From NCBI GenBank assembly GCA_026120035.1, contig JALRME010000057.1:1-64000 (forward strand): a DNA stretch of 64,000 nt. Direction: 5' to 3'. The position numbers and the translations under genes are program-made. Origin of the DNA: Coleophoma eucalyptorum. Its lineage: Eukaryota; Ascomycota; Leotiomycetes; Helotiales; Dermateaceae. This document shows, piece after piece, positions 44,363 through 55,968 of the stretch. The notes under the pieces are model-generated. The model had not been told where the DNA came from and searched no databases. It saw only the letters and a program-made list of their open reading frames with translations. Numbering within the stretch: the first letter of the stretch is position 1; every line of letters starts with the position of its first letter.

Positions 44363-45598
44363 ATGTCTACCACAACAGCAACGACCAGCTCTACCAGTGG
44401 AGGATCAGAGAAGAAAATCCAGGCCCTGCGATATCACGGCCCAAAGCAGCTCAAAGTTGAACAAATACCAGCCGTGTTAGTATAATCCGGATGACACGCC
44501 ATAATGGTGCATATTTGTGCAAATTACTAACTTGGGATTTGTTGGTGATCGTATAGAGCGTGTCAATCGCACCAAGTTCGCGTCAAAGTCGCTTACTGTG
44601 GCATTTGCGGATCCGACATACACGAATATTTGCATGGACCAATCTTCGCTCCTCCAATTGGCGGCAAGCTGCCGCAGACCGGGCTCGAGCTGCCGGTTAC
44701 CTTTGGCCACGAATTCGTCGGGACGGTAACAGAGGTTGGCTCGAATGTCACCAACGTCGTTGTTGGCCAGAGAGTTGCCGTGGATCCAATCATTTCCGAC
44801 CGCCACTATGGCAAGGAGCCATGCGCCGCGTGTCGGAACGACCAGTACAATGCGTGCACGCGAGCTTCGGTCGTCGGACTGAGCCACGAAGGCGGTGGTC
44901 TAGCCAGTGAGGCGGTGGTCCGAGCCGATACCTGTATTCCCCTGCCTGACTCCATCTCGCTAAAAGTTGGTGCACTCATCCAGCCATTGACGATATCTTA
45001 TCATGCTATCCGCATGTCTGGACTTAAACCAGGCCAGACGGCCCTCGTGTTAGGCGCTGGTCCCATTGGTCTTGGAATCGTGGCACTTCTACGAGTATGG
45101 GGCGCGAAAGTGATCGTGGTCAGCGAGCCTACACAGAGTCGGAAGGCGCAAGCAGAGAAGTTCGGCGCCGATTTGGTCGTCAACCCTCTCGACAAGGTTG
45201 AGGGAGGGGATGCTGTCAGAGCCGCTGTGGATAGCGTGACTTCTGGAGACGGTGTCGACGTTTCGTTCATCGCGGCAAGCCAGCAAGCTGTCCTGGATGC
45301 TGCGGTAAATTCGACTAAGAGCGGTGGAATGGTCTTCAACGTGGCCATTCATGCGAAGCCAATGCAGGTTGACATCCGAGCACTCACCGTGGCTGAGAAG
45401 AAAATGGGGACAGCCATTCGCTGCACTGACGAAGACTGGGTTGGTGTCATTCGTGCCATTGAGGAGGGCAAAATTCCAAATATCGAGGAAATGATCACTT
45501 CGACGGTGCCGATCAGCAAGGCCATCGACGGGGCGTTTTTGGAGTTGATCAACAACACAGAAGCCCACGTGAAGATATTGATTCACCCAGATGAGTGA
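44363..45598 (+). CDS. Zinc-dependent medium-chain dehydrogenase (2,3-butanediol/sorbitol dehydrogenase-like)
   Basis: Two exons, 44363-44475 and 44557-45598, give 384 aa. The N-terminal Ser/Thr stretch is followed by IQALRYHGPKQLKVEQIP. The catalytic zinc ligands are the Cys of YCGICGSDIHEY and the His-Glu of TFGHEFVGTVTEVG. A structural-zinc-like loop (EPCAACRNDQYNAC) follows, with one Cys fewer between the first pair than the classic four-Cys loop appears to need. The Rossmann motif is ALVLGAGPIGLGIVALL. The family oxidises secondary alcohols and reduces ketones such as acetoin with NAD(H). It fits a ketone/alcohol catabolic cluster and shares its promoter with the lactonase-like hydrolase. 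Confidence 0.93.
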
Positions 45599-47663
45599 TT
45601 TAACTTATTACTCTTATCAGTGAATCGGTTTGGTGAGGTGTAGATATCCTGTAACATAGCAAATAGAATCAACGGCTATCTAGGCTTGAGTTTACAGATC
45701 TTGCTTCTTCACACGATTATATATTCGACTCTGACCACATACACGTTTTTTATATCCGGAGGGAACATCAAGATACAGTCGTTCTCTAATGTAGGGTGCG
45801 AGATTGCGGGCAGCTGTCTGTTGGTAGGGTGACCCTTCTGGAGCCAACATGACGATGGGACCGATACAGCCACTCGATCAAAATAGTTGTCATCATATAT
45901 GTCTTCTTGCCACTCCCCAGCCAATAACGTGTAGCCTCGAGATCGATGTTTTCGAGTACCCGATGCCGTTATCCATGGCCGGTCGTGACCAAAGGCGGCA
46001 ACTGATCTGTACCAGATGCATTTATATGCAGTACAATCCATCACTCTGCTCTCTTTTTTCACCAGGCAGAAGTTGTGTGTGAAGTCCCTTTGAGATTGGC
46101 CTCCTCCAGAACAAGTCAAGTTCATCCGTGTTATACAACATATGCATTGTATATTCTAGTGTTTTGCGGACTGGCCGCATGCGGCACGGATAGGTGCCAT
46201 GTGCTCGTCACTACCGATTGGTAGGGAGGCGGCCTCGCCCTAAGCGTCACGCTCTGGCGGCTGTTGAGACCATTACGCCATCCATCACCGAACGTGGGTG
46301 TAGGCTGGCATTCGTTCTCGCCTGTCTGCGACCGAATCTCTTTCGCTTGATCGAGTAGGATCTCATTGCTTGTATGGCCACCAGCGGCTTTGGCTCGGTA
46401 CTGCCATTTAGCAAATATCTTCTCTAATGCAGGCCACCTGTTTGCGTCGAGTGGATAAATGATGAGCCGAGAGCCTATCGAATACTGGTATCAGGCTCGC
46501 AGCGGCGCGCGTTCGTCGCTGGGAACACCGCGAGGCATTTTTCAGGCATCTGGATACAATGATAATCAGGTTTCATGCGCCCGTCGTCGTTGCCATCGCG
46601 AAAACGCGAAGGGGATTTTTGCCGAGAAGGGAGGCATGGGCAACGTATCGCTATAACAATAAAGTAGACTTATCTAAGATTCTACTAACCTGGTCTCGTC
46701 CAATTGCTGTATGTATCTGGTGATACGGTAAGTTCACATGGATGGAGAGCTGACTTTGTCCTTAACTCGTTAGTCCACTCTGGCCTTTGCCCTCACCAGG
46801 TGGCTAGTGGACCAATGAGACCCTCTAAGTCAGCGGCTGAGACAGACATATACGGAGCAGTCCAGGTAGTTGGGAGGTACGTAGTAGGCCCAGAGGGAAT
46901 GATCGCTTATCCTAATAATGCAGCTAAGTTAATCTTTCAATATCTCGTGCCACCTCGTAACTCCAATCCACAACTCCACACCCCCACACTATATACCTTA
47001 AAAGTCTTGCAGAGCCTCGTATATTACTCCCCTTTCCCCCATACCTTACTCCCTTTCATCGCCAGAGTGGATGTATCTTTAGGGCTCTAAAATGGGGTTA
47101 AAACTACTTGGAAAACCGCGACTTGACGCGTTATGGCTAGCTGATACTAGAAATCATCACTACAAATGGGTATAGTAAACAGTGGCAGTCATGTTATTTT
47201 ATGTTATAGTGGTTTGACTGACGCGTTTTGTGCGATGCTGCTCTACATCTTAACACGTGACATCTCCACGCGCCATTTCCCGGTTGACGGCATCCGTTGC
47301 TCCGCATCTCCACATTTAACTTCACATACATCCTGCACTGGGTCTGGTTCTGTCACGGACGCGAGAATCTCCTCAATCAACACCAGCACTTCTCTCATCC
47401 TATCTTTCCGTGATTCGTTTTTGTCTTCTGAAGGTCATACCGCGGGCTACTATCAACTGTACATGGGTGATTGGCTGGCTCACCGTCCGAGAGCTTCACC
47501 TCGTCATAAAAGCAGAAATGCTTCAACATTTGCATTGATATGCGTCATTTACTTAACTCATCTTGCTGTCCACCACAGCCCGGTTGAGATCACATAGGAA
47601 TCCCCCGATTTGTCTCGTTGGCTTCATCTGTGCTGTTGCTAGGCTACATGCCCGCACAATACA
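45599..47663. other. Long spacer upstream of the cluster activator
   Basis: About 2.06 kb. A minus-strand frame at 45709-46125 (138 aa, ending near FPPDIKNVYVVRV) is the only frame with some globular look, but it has no family match I recognise. No TCGGCCCCRC word was seen in front of the activator. Confidence 0.35.
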
Positions 47664-50600
47664 ATGGACGAAGAACTTGTCTGCAACGCGTGCGGTGCTA
47701 GATTTCGACGAGCTGACCACCTCTCGAGACACCGACTTCGTCATCTGGGCCACCGTCCATTTCAATGTCCTGATTGCAAACTGACTTTCTCCCGGAGGTG
47801 AGTTTGCCCCTCTCACGCTTGGTCTGTCATGGATGACCAACAGACGTCAATTCTAGAGATACTATGCAACGTCATCTGGCCATGCATGCAAAGTTACACT
47901 CCCACGATGGTCTTGTCCTTGACACGAGGTCGGCAAGCTCGTTGGATAGGGTAAGACATGCGTGCGTCAAATGCGCCCGATCTAAACTTCGCTGCGATGG
48001 CAAGGAGCCCTGCAGTCGCTGCATGGCAAAGAACCACACATGCTCCTACAGATCCTCCCAGGCATCTCGGGTACACGAGGAAGCGGCTTCCCAGGCCATG
48101 CCCACCTATTCAGATGCTCACATGTCTGATGACTCATCGCAGCCTAATGGTCAGCAGCAATCGCTCGACATGGCCGCCACCCAACAACCTCCGAATCTTC
48201 AGCCCACGTTTGACGGGCAGGGCCACACCTCCGGTCTAGAGGCCTCTAATTTTCAAGCCAACCTTTCAATGCACCTTCCAAATTCATCTCTAGCTTGCGG
48301 AATGCCGTCTCACCAGGAGCATCTGCCTTCCACCGCTTCTTACGATGCGATGATGGTTCCACCAAACCAGAATCTTCCTCCAACGTTCTCACCAGCTTCA
48401 CAACCTGATAGGGTTCCGCTTCCCGGGTTCATTCCACCCTCCGGTTCCGATCCCTTCTTCGCGACCCTTCAAGACGCTGTCTTCTGGGATGATTCTCGGT
48501 ATCTGGCTCCATTGTATCAAGGACCGTATAATGACTTTCGGCTTTCCTGGCCTGCAGATCAGGCCCACTCTGTGCATACAGACATGGCATCATCCGAACC
48601 TAAATACGACCACAACCTGTCTGACACAAGTGCCCCTGTCCCAAGCTTCCTGGGTGCGAGATGTAGCCCGGAACCAAACGAGGGACAGGGTCTGCGTTTT
48701 GATGACTTCATGAGCCAGACCTGGACTCGAATGCAGCCCAATTCTACTGGGAACGAGCACTCCAAAGAGCCTAAAGGAGCTGGACAAAACTCGGGCGCTC
48801 CGAGAGAAAAGAGCCATCGTCCTGTGCTACCTGCTTTTCCCCCGATACTCTCCTCCGACACCAACAATCGCCAATGGGAGTCCGAAAACTATGCACGCGT
48901 GAATCCATTACCGCAGCAAACATACGACCGGATTGTAGCCCAATTCCATGCTTTAAACGTTACTAACTCTCAATTCATAAAATTTACAAATGGCAAATTT
49001 CCCTCGTATGCTGCTTGCGACGCCTTTCTACAGCTTTATTTCGAAGAATTCAATCACCTTTTCCCTCTGTTTCATGAGCCGACGTTCGATCCCACTCACG
49101 AGCCTTGGTTATTGGTCCTCGCGATCATTGCGATTGGCTCCCGCTTTTCGAAGGTCTCGAGAGCTGTGGACTGTGCTGACATCCTGCAAGAGTTCGTGCG
49201 TCGGGCCTTTAATACCACTGTTAGTATCTTATCGTTCATTCTTGTGCTCAATTGGGCTGCAGCATGGCGAATGCTAATTTATCTTTAGATCGATCGACAC
49301 TACGAATCCACTTACGAGCTCTGGTTAACCCAAGCTGGACTACTGCTTCAAATTGGAATGCAGTTTTCCAGTGATTTGAGGCTTATGGAATTGGCCCAGT
49401 CCATGCGGGGCACGCTTGCTACAATATACCGAAAAACCAATTGTTTCATCGAACCTAAGCACCACTTGGTCACATCAGAATCGCAAGAGGCAGGCGTCGC
49501 GGCTTGGAGAGCGTGGGCGCGCACGGAAAGCAAACGTCGGCTTGCATATACGCTTTGGGTGAGCTCAGCTGTCTGTTTCTCTTGTATAAGCAACCTAGAG
49601 TAGCTGCTCTCTCCATGTAGGCCTCGCTAACAAGACCTCCCTTGCGCATTAGTTTGTTGATGGTCAATATACCCTTTTCTTTGACCTGCCACCAATTATA
49701 CCGACCAATCTACTCCGGGTACAACTGCCCTGCACAGAAGAGTTGTGGCGTGCTCCTACAGCATCGGCTTGGATTGAGCAGTGGAACCAACACGGTAAGT
49801 CCTGATCAGATTCACGATCTGTTGTTTCTGGAGATGGCTAAGGAGAAACGCAGTGGATCCGCCGCTTTGTATTCGTCGGGAATTAAATAATCTTTACAAG
49901 ACCAGCACTCCCAAAAATGGACTCGGGGATTTCGCCATCCTAATGTTAGTCATGGGCGTGTTTCTAAGCGCTGTGCATGGTCGGAGAAGTATGCAAGAAG
50001 GCTGCTATAATCTGCTACACCGGGCAGATTCAGGGGAAGACGCAGAGGGTGGGACATCTCCACCAGAAACATTTCCAGGCACCCGCAAGACTATGGCCTT
50101 GCTGCGAATTCTGTGCTCCGGAATTGAGGAATCACCGCGACTATCCTCTCTAAAGTCTACGATCCTGCATCACTACCACAGCATCGGGATCATACTTGGT
50201 GTTCCACTTGGTGAGCTATTCTGCTTCGGTGGTTTTAGGGTCACTAGCGCCGAGATGTATCATTGCCGGAACCGTCTCAAGGTGTGGATTGAACGATGTG
50301 GAAGAGAGGCTCGGCAAGTGGCTTCCCATGCGGGTCAGCTTTTTTCGTGCATACGTCAGTCAAATATGCATGGGTACTACGAGTGCCGGGCTTTCATGGT
50401 GGCGTGTCTAAGCCTCTGGATATACGGGGAAATGTCGGAGCCCCAGAATGAGTTAGATGGTGAGCAAGCGGCTGTTGAGACCCAACAAGTGACCAGATCG
50501 ACCCTGCGACTGGATCGTTGGCCAAGTAAACAGATGGAAGAATCGTGGCTAGACAACGGTACGAATTTGCGGCCATACCTGGCCGGAGTGGGCTGCATAG

Positions 50601-50737
50601 TCGGCTCGGATGGCGTCTCGCGACTCGTCGAGGAAGGAGGTCGAGTACTCTGCGGCTCCCACACATGGTCCTTCAGCAACGTGATGGGAAAGGCGCTGAT
50701 GCTATTCCATGAGCTACAGTCGACTACGAGAGGCTAG
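47664..50737 (+). CDS. Dual C2H2 + Zn2Cys6 transcription factor
   Basis: Five exons: 47664-47797, 47857-49219, 49289-49558, 49653-49794 and 49854-50737, giving 930 aa. The N-terminus has two C2H2 fingers: CNACGARFRRADHLSRHRLRH, then CPDCKLTFSRR-DTMQRHLAMH split by intron 1. They are followed by a Zn2Cys6 cluster, CVKCARSKLRCDGKEPCSRC plus MAKNHTC. A Gln/Pro/Ser-rich region comes next. The fungal-specific domain (PF04082-like) begins around FPSYAACDAFLQLYFEEFNHLFPLFHEPTF and continues with LRVQLPCTEELWRAP. This C2H2-C6 arrangement is known in ascomycete regulators. It lies inside the catabolic cluster and is the best candidate to bind the shared TCGGCCCCRC word. Confidence 0.93.
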
Positions 50738-51708
50738 CATATATGCATGTACAAAAGAGACGTTTGAAGAACACGTTCGCAAGGCTGAAGCATCATGTTC
50801 CCCCATCCACAAGAATTGGCCAATTACATCAGAATCCTGACAAGAGGAGACACAGAAATGACAGGTATAGGAGAACCCACTCGAAGCCACTCCTGTCGTC
50901 GGGCCAGTCCTTTTCGCTCGGTTATCTGCACCAATCGCCAGCACTTGAGCAGTCTAATTGCACGTTAGGCAATGTGTGGTGCTGCTCATCACGCTTCTGT
51001 TGTCACTCTTTGTTGCATTTTTGAAAGACTTGAGCGGCCGCATGTACCACCTAAGGGGCATATATAGCTTTCACCATATATCAGAACTTCAGAAGCAATT
51101 GAGTGCAAAACCCTGAATCTATGGCGGCAAAACAATGTATCACGTGCAGGATATCGTCCAAATTACGCCTGAGGCAGCGATGTGCTCCATCCGCCCCTCG
51201 TGCCGCACTTACATCTTCGGTCCTAGTTAGTGTAACAGAAGGGTCCATATACCTCAAGTCACGAGGCACACTTCGGGGCACCATAGGCCCTCTGCGCATA
51301 GATACGTCTGTCCGGTGCTAATAGCTGTACCCCGCATCGGCCCCGCACGTCGTGCAACTCCACAAGCACCCAAACTCCAGTGGCGTCTGTGGACAACCCG
51401 ATGTGCGGACCCCGCCATGAAAGATGAATCCGATGCACGTAGAACTCTTACAAGGGACAGCTTTATCGGGCTTTCGGAGCTACCGAGAGAGCGAGGACGA
51501 GAGTGCTAGCTAGAGGTAGGAAGTGAAGCGGGTAACGGAACCAGAGAAACATCCAGACAAAAGGGGCAAGATGGGGCACTGGGGAACAACGGCTATATAT
51601 CATCTTCCTCGTTCCTCGATATCGATTCTCGTACCAGAGTGTGGAGCATCATTTCTTTTACACTTTACTTTGTAGGTTCTCAGCTGCAGATCAACTCTCA
51701 CTTCGAAG
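50738..51708. promoter_or_regulatory. Promoter region of the CocE/NonD hydrolase
   Basis: About 970 bp. TCGGCCCCGC lies at 51337-51346, 363 bp before the ATG, with a second related CGGACCCCGCC about 60 bp downstream. A TATATAT element lies at about 51594-51600, some 110 bp before the ATG. Confidence 0.5.
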
Positions 51709-53933
51709 ATGGTTTTCGTCCCAAAATTGCCGCCGCTTGGCTCCATCAAGACGATTGACGACTCCGACCCCCGCTTCATTGCCCACATCAACGAGGAAGT
51801 CGAGCTCAAAGACGGCCAGCGGATTCGTTTCAATGTTTTTGTGCCTCGTACCGGCGGTCCAAAATGGCCCGTTCTCATAGGCGCCTCACCTTATGGAAAG
51901 GACGTGTAAGTGTATTTGTGCTGATCACTATGGAACCCTACGGCTTACTTTGGCATATGAAGAGACTACCGATATTGTAAAGCGTACTCCTGGTCCGGCA
52001 AGGATATCCCTGAGGAGCACGTCTGCAACTACCTCAGGTTTGAGGCGGCCTCTCCAGCGTTCTGGTGCCCACAAGGCTATGTCCTCATTTACTGGGATCT
52101 CCGTGGCACCAGCCAGACGCCTGGCTATTACGAACATTTCACCGATACGCAGTACGACGGTAAGTCTCCTCTCCATTTTCAACATCCTCATGCCCTCTTT
52201 CGAGCAATGGCTGACCATAGAGGCAGATTACTGTCAAATGATCGGCTGGGCGGCCGATCAGTCGTGGTCTACGGGCAAGATAGGCTTGACGGGCATCTCA
52301 TATCTCGGTGTGAACCAGGTTCGCTTCTCTCTGCTCATCCCGCCGTTGACTCTCTCTAACTGAAAGTTCACGCATGTAGTGGCCTACAGCAGCCCTTAAA
52401 CCACGTGGTCTCGCTGCCATCTGTCCCTGGGAGGCTTTCACTGACTTCTATCGTGAGGGTTATAGACACGGCGGTATCGCCGCGAACGGTGTAAGTTCTG
52501 TTCCAATGCCATCCGTTCGACATGGTCATTGACATTAAGATAGTTGTGGACGCGCTGGATGGAGAGACAGATGCTGCCAATTCAATACGGGAGCAGGGAC
52601 AGGGAAGCATCAAATTTCCACCCGATGTCTCCGGAAGGCGAGTTGACGGTAGAGCAACTTGCTGAAAACTTCGAAGATCCTAGGGTTTCTTGTCGCAATC
52701 CTGCGAACGAATTTATTGACGATGAATATTTTTCACGCCACGCTGCTCATGTAGACCTCTCGAAAATTGAGGTTCCGGTTCTCAGCGTAGGCAACTGGGT
52801 AGGTCACCATTCGCTCTCATGCTAGCTAAGCCCTCTCTGATCGTGATTTAGGGAGGGATCAATCTCCATCTTCGCGGCAACGTAGTTGGTTATCTACGTG
52901 CTGGATCGAAATACAAGTTCCTTCGCGTACATACCGGACGCCACGATATGCCATACTACCTCGAATACCAGCAACAGATGGTATCTTTCTTCTCCTGCTT
53001 CTTAAAGGGTGATGACTATGCTGGTTGGACTACTGGCAAAGAGCCCGCAGTTCGTTATGCCATTCGAAAAGGCTCGGCGCCCATGGGTACTCTCGACGAG
53101 AGCAAAACTTTCCCTTTCCGCGACGAGAATGAATGGCCTATTGCCAGAACAAAGTATCAGAAGCTGCACTTGCAGTCTGACAAGAGTCTTGATACGAAAA
53201 CTCCATCCAAAGAGGAGACTTTGTCGTACAAAGCTGGCGATAAGTAAGTGTCAACTCAAGTCTCAAGCGCGTTTTCTTTCTTGTGGCGCTAACGAAATCA
53301 ACAGGGAGGGCGGATTTTTCAAATTCGAAACTGCTCCAGCTACAGAGGAATATGAATTCTGCGGTCATCCAAGCGTCAAGCTGTCGGTCAGTCTCTCTGG
53401 CCACAAAGGTGAAGCGCCCCCGGATATTGATGTCTTTGTTGCAATTCGCAAACTTGACACGGATGGAAAGGAGGTGTGGTACACGTCTAGCACTGGCGAG
53501 CCCAGCCCGGTAACATTTGGCTGGATCCGTGCCTCTCACCGTACTCTCAGCTCCAAGCCTTACCCCGAGATAGCCGAAGGAGCGCTGCCATTCCCAGTGC
53601 TGAGCCACAAACGAAGCGATAGGAAGGATGTCAAGAACGACGAGATCTACGACCTTGAGTGCGAGCTTATGCCAACAAACCTTGTTGTTGAAAAGGGCGA
53701 GCGCCTGGTCTTGGAGGTTGGCGCATTGGATCCAGAAGGTAGCGCATGGTTCGGTTGCCATGATCCCGTTGACAGGTACGTTGCCCAATTGCGACTACTC
53801 CTTTCATCCTACGCGTTGTGATCAGTGAAAGCTAACGAACAATCTTTTAAGGCCTGAGACGAAGCTTGCTGGAACAAACAACATCCACATTAGCCCAAGC
53901 AAGGACAATTATTTGGTTTTGCCTATAGTTTAG
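51709..53933 (+). CDS. CocE/NonD-type hydrolase (X-Pro dipeptidyl-peptidase S15 fold)
   Basis: A gene of about eight exons with short introns, from ATG 51709 to TAG 53931-53933. The N-terminal half is an alpha/beta hydrolase: LKDGQRIRFNVFVPRTGG, VLIGASPYGKD, YVLIYWDLRGTSQTPG, the nucleophile elbow TGISYLGVNQ (GxSYxG), ICPWEAFTDFYREGYRHGG, and a His in VHTGRHDMPYY. The C-terminal half is the jelly-roll X-Pro/CocE domain (HPSVKLSVSLSGHKG, VFVAIRKLD, LVLEVGALDPEG). Family members cleave esters (the prototype is cocaine esterase) or amide bonds. In this cluster it may hydrolyse the ester formed by a Baeyer-Villiger step. No secretion signal is seen. Confidence 0.92.
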
Positions 53934-54081
53934 ACTCATTGCAGGCAGGAAGGAAGCATAGGCAGTGCTGCTTGTACATCACGGATGTTTTTTCAAGCTG
54001 AGGTCTGCGGGAGAAAACCAAGATTTATATACATACATGTATGTGCACAGATGTCGAGGTCTCCTCTGCTCCTTGGTAAAA

Positions 54082-54504
54082 TCAATCAGTACTATCTTCC
54101 AATCTCAACACAACAGCGCCTTTGATAGTGAACTCCGCCGCTCCACTTGGTAATAGGGCCCTGGTATCCTCTCGCATCGATGCGCTTCTCCAGAATTGCA
54201 TGGTATGCATCCCAGGGCTACATATCGCTCTCTTGCTCAGCGGAAGATCATTCATGCTCTTTGATACGTCGATCAACAGCACGAGCTTGATAGGTCCACG
54301 AGTCTCATTTGGGATTAGCTTAGCCGGTGGGATGACCTTAACAATGAGGCCCTCGTGATCGACTCGGTGAACTGAGACTTCGCAGGCCACTTGCGGCACC
54401 GCGTCCTCCTTGGGACGGAACGGAAGCCGGGTAGGGCCTTGGTCGGGCATAATGATTTCGTAGTCGTCATCCTTCTCGTTCTTCTCGTCCTTGAACCAAG
54501 TCAT
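54082..54504 (-). pseudogene. Truncated VWA-domain protein
   Basis: The first in-frame ATG is at 54504. The frame begins MTWFKDEKNEKDDDYEIIMP, passes a Pro-rich stretch and VHRVDHEGLIVKVIPPAKLI, and reaches LVLLIDVSKSMNDLP, the DxSxS MIDAS motif that opens a von Willebrand A domain. The frame then runs into unrelated-looking sequence (AICSPGMHTMQFW) and stops about 50 residues later. The domain needs about 150 more residues, so this is a 5' fragment, or a gene whose later exons are missing or rearranged. Fungal VWA proteins with this N-terminal layout are normally 600 aa or longer. Confidence 0.5.
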
Positions 54505-54528
54505 AAGTGCTCGCTCAATGCCTCTCAA

Positions 54529-55600
54529 TGATAAAATGATAAGAGAGATGGTAGAACCTGTGAGGGGGAATGGTGCTTCAATTGTCGGGTTGTTATGATA
54601 TGATACGAAGCTGGATCTTCAAGCAGTAGCTGCCACGGGTAGGAAATCAAAGACGCTGTGCGAGAGATGGCAGTGTGCTAGCCACCAGAAGCTCTCCTTT
54701 ATATGTACATACAGAGGGCATGTGCCAGTGGGCAGTGATGTGGCTATGGTCAGAACTACATGGAAGCAACTGCATGATTGCAACGAAGTAGTATGAGAGA
54801 TGATGCAAGGTTAAGCCATCCATTATATTCCAAGCCACTCAGGACTCAGGAGGTGTCCAAGCTTACAAACGACGCAATGCATTCAAACAACGAGCCATCC
54901 AGTACAGTAAGCCACCAGAGAAGGCCGAACCCTGGACGCCGTGGCTCGTTGCCCAAACGCATAGATATGGTCAACTGCTTGCTGTGCCCGCTGCGCCTTG
55001 TCTTGTCAGTCAATGCCTCCGACATGTTTCTTCTCGAGATGTGCCGCCTGCTCATTCGCTTCGTAGGAAGCCTTCAGAGAACCGCCACCGCCATGACATG
55101 ACGAGCTGGAAGGCGAACTACAACACGCGGACGTGACCCTAAGTTAAAACGATAGGGTGCGCAGCGTATAAGTACTAAAAAAGTCCAGAGAGTTTCTACT
55201 AAAACACATCTACAACAATTTAAATCTTTCAAGACCAGTCAATTCCGCCGCAACACTTCAAATAGACGAGTTCGTACTACTCCCTACCTGCGAAGCCATA
55301 GACATGGCTGTAAACTACTGCCACCATTTCGACTCATCCGGGTGCTAATAAAACTTTCTAGAAATCTATTAACCCTACCAACACTATCAGCTATAACATC
55401 TTTCGCGGATCAGCTCTCAGGTCACCTAGAAAGAAGTCAAAAGATCATGTAGCCAAGATTGCACCAGCCAATGATTCTCAAGACGTTGCAATAGGTATTC
55501 AAGAACTGAGCTATAAGTAAAGAAATTCTTAATAACTCTAAGATCGAGCGCTAACTGTGCTATTTAATAATTCTAGCACTCTGTAACCACACACAAAGCA
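54529..55600. other. AT-rich region without a supported gene
   Basis: About 1.1 kb. Short frames at 54647, 54778 and 54846 have no family character. The sequence becomes AT- and TA-rich to the right, consistent with mutated repeat DNA. Confidence 0.35.
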
Positions 55601-55968
55601 ATACTAGAAGCCTAGCGATTGCTTTTCACCAATTACAACAACGCGAGTTCCCTCAAAAGATGCATAACTAGAGGCTAGAACAAAGAATTTCGACTCTAGA
55701 GATCCATATATAGCGGCTAGAAAACCAACTCTTACAACAAGACTGTATGTTTGTGCGCAGGGACGAACAAGAAGACCGGCTCAGTAGACTTAACGAGCAG
55801 ATAGAATGGATTAGGAACGATATCGATATATTCGGTAACAGAATCCTGGAACTTAAGAGCAGCAATACCAGTAGAGATTCGAAAGAACATCCAGATGCTG
55901 ACCTAGCCGGGGCAAAGGCTCTTCTCGAACTAACGATGGGTGATAGTGGTTCAAAAGATTCTGTTTAG
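55601..55968 (+). pseudogene. Coiled-coil protein relic with RIP-like stops
   Basis: One reading frame runs from about 55626 to the TAG at 55966. It shows a heptad-rich coiled coil (FHQLQQREFPQKMHN, RLEQRISTLEIHI, RLENQLLQQ, then DRLSRLNEQIEWIRNDIDI) followed by a polar tail. It is interrupted by TAG codons at 55669 and 55711, both where Gln (CAG) would fit the coil. CAG to TAG is a CpA to TpA change, the signature of repeat-induced point mutation. It is probably a fragment of a repeated element; the parent family is unknown. Confidence 0.5.

Noticed and set aside
44560..44910. Plus-strand frame of 116 aa over the zinc dehydrogenase
   Set aside because: Out-of-frame shadow; the dehydrogenase frame carries all zinc and Rossmann motifs.
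45709..46125. Minus-strand frame of 138 aa in the 2-kb spacer
   Set aside because: Somewhat protein-like but with no recognised family and no confirmed start context; left as part of the spacer.
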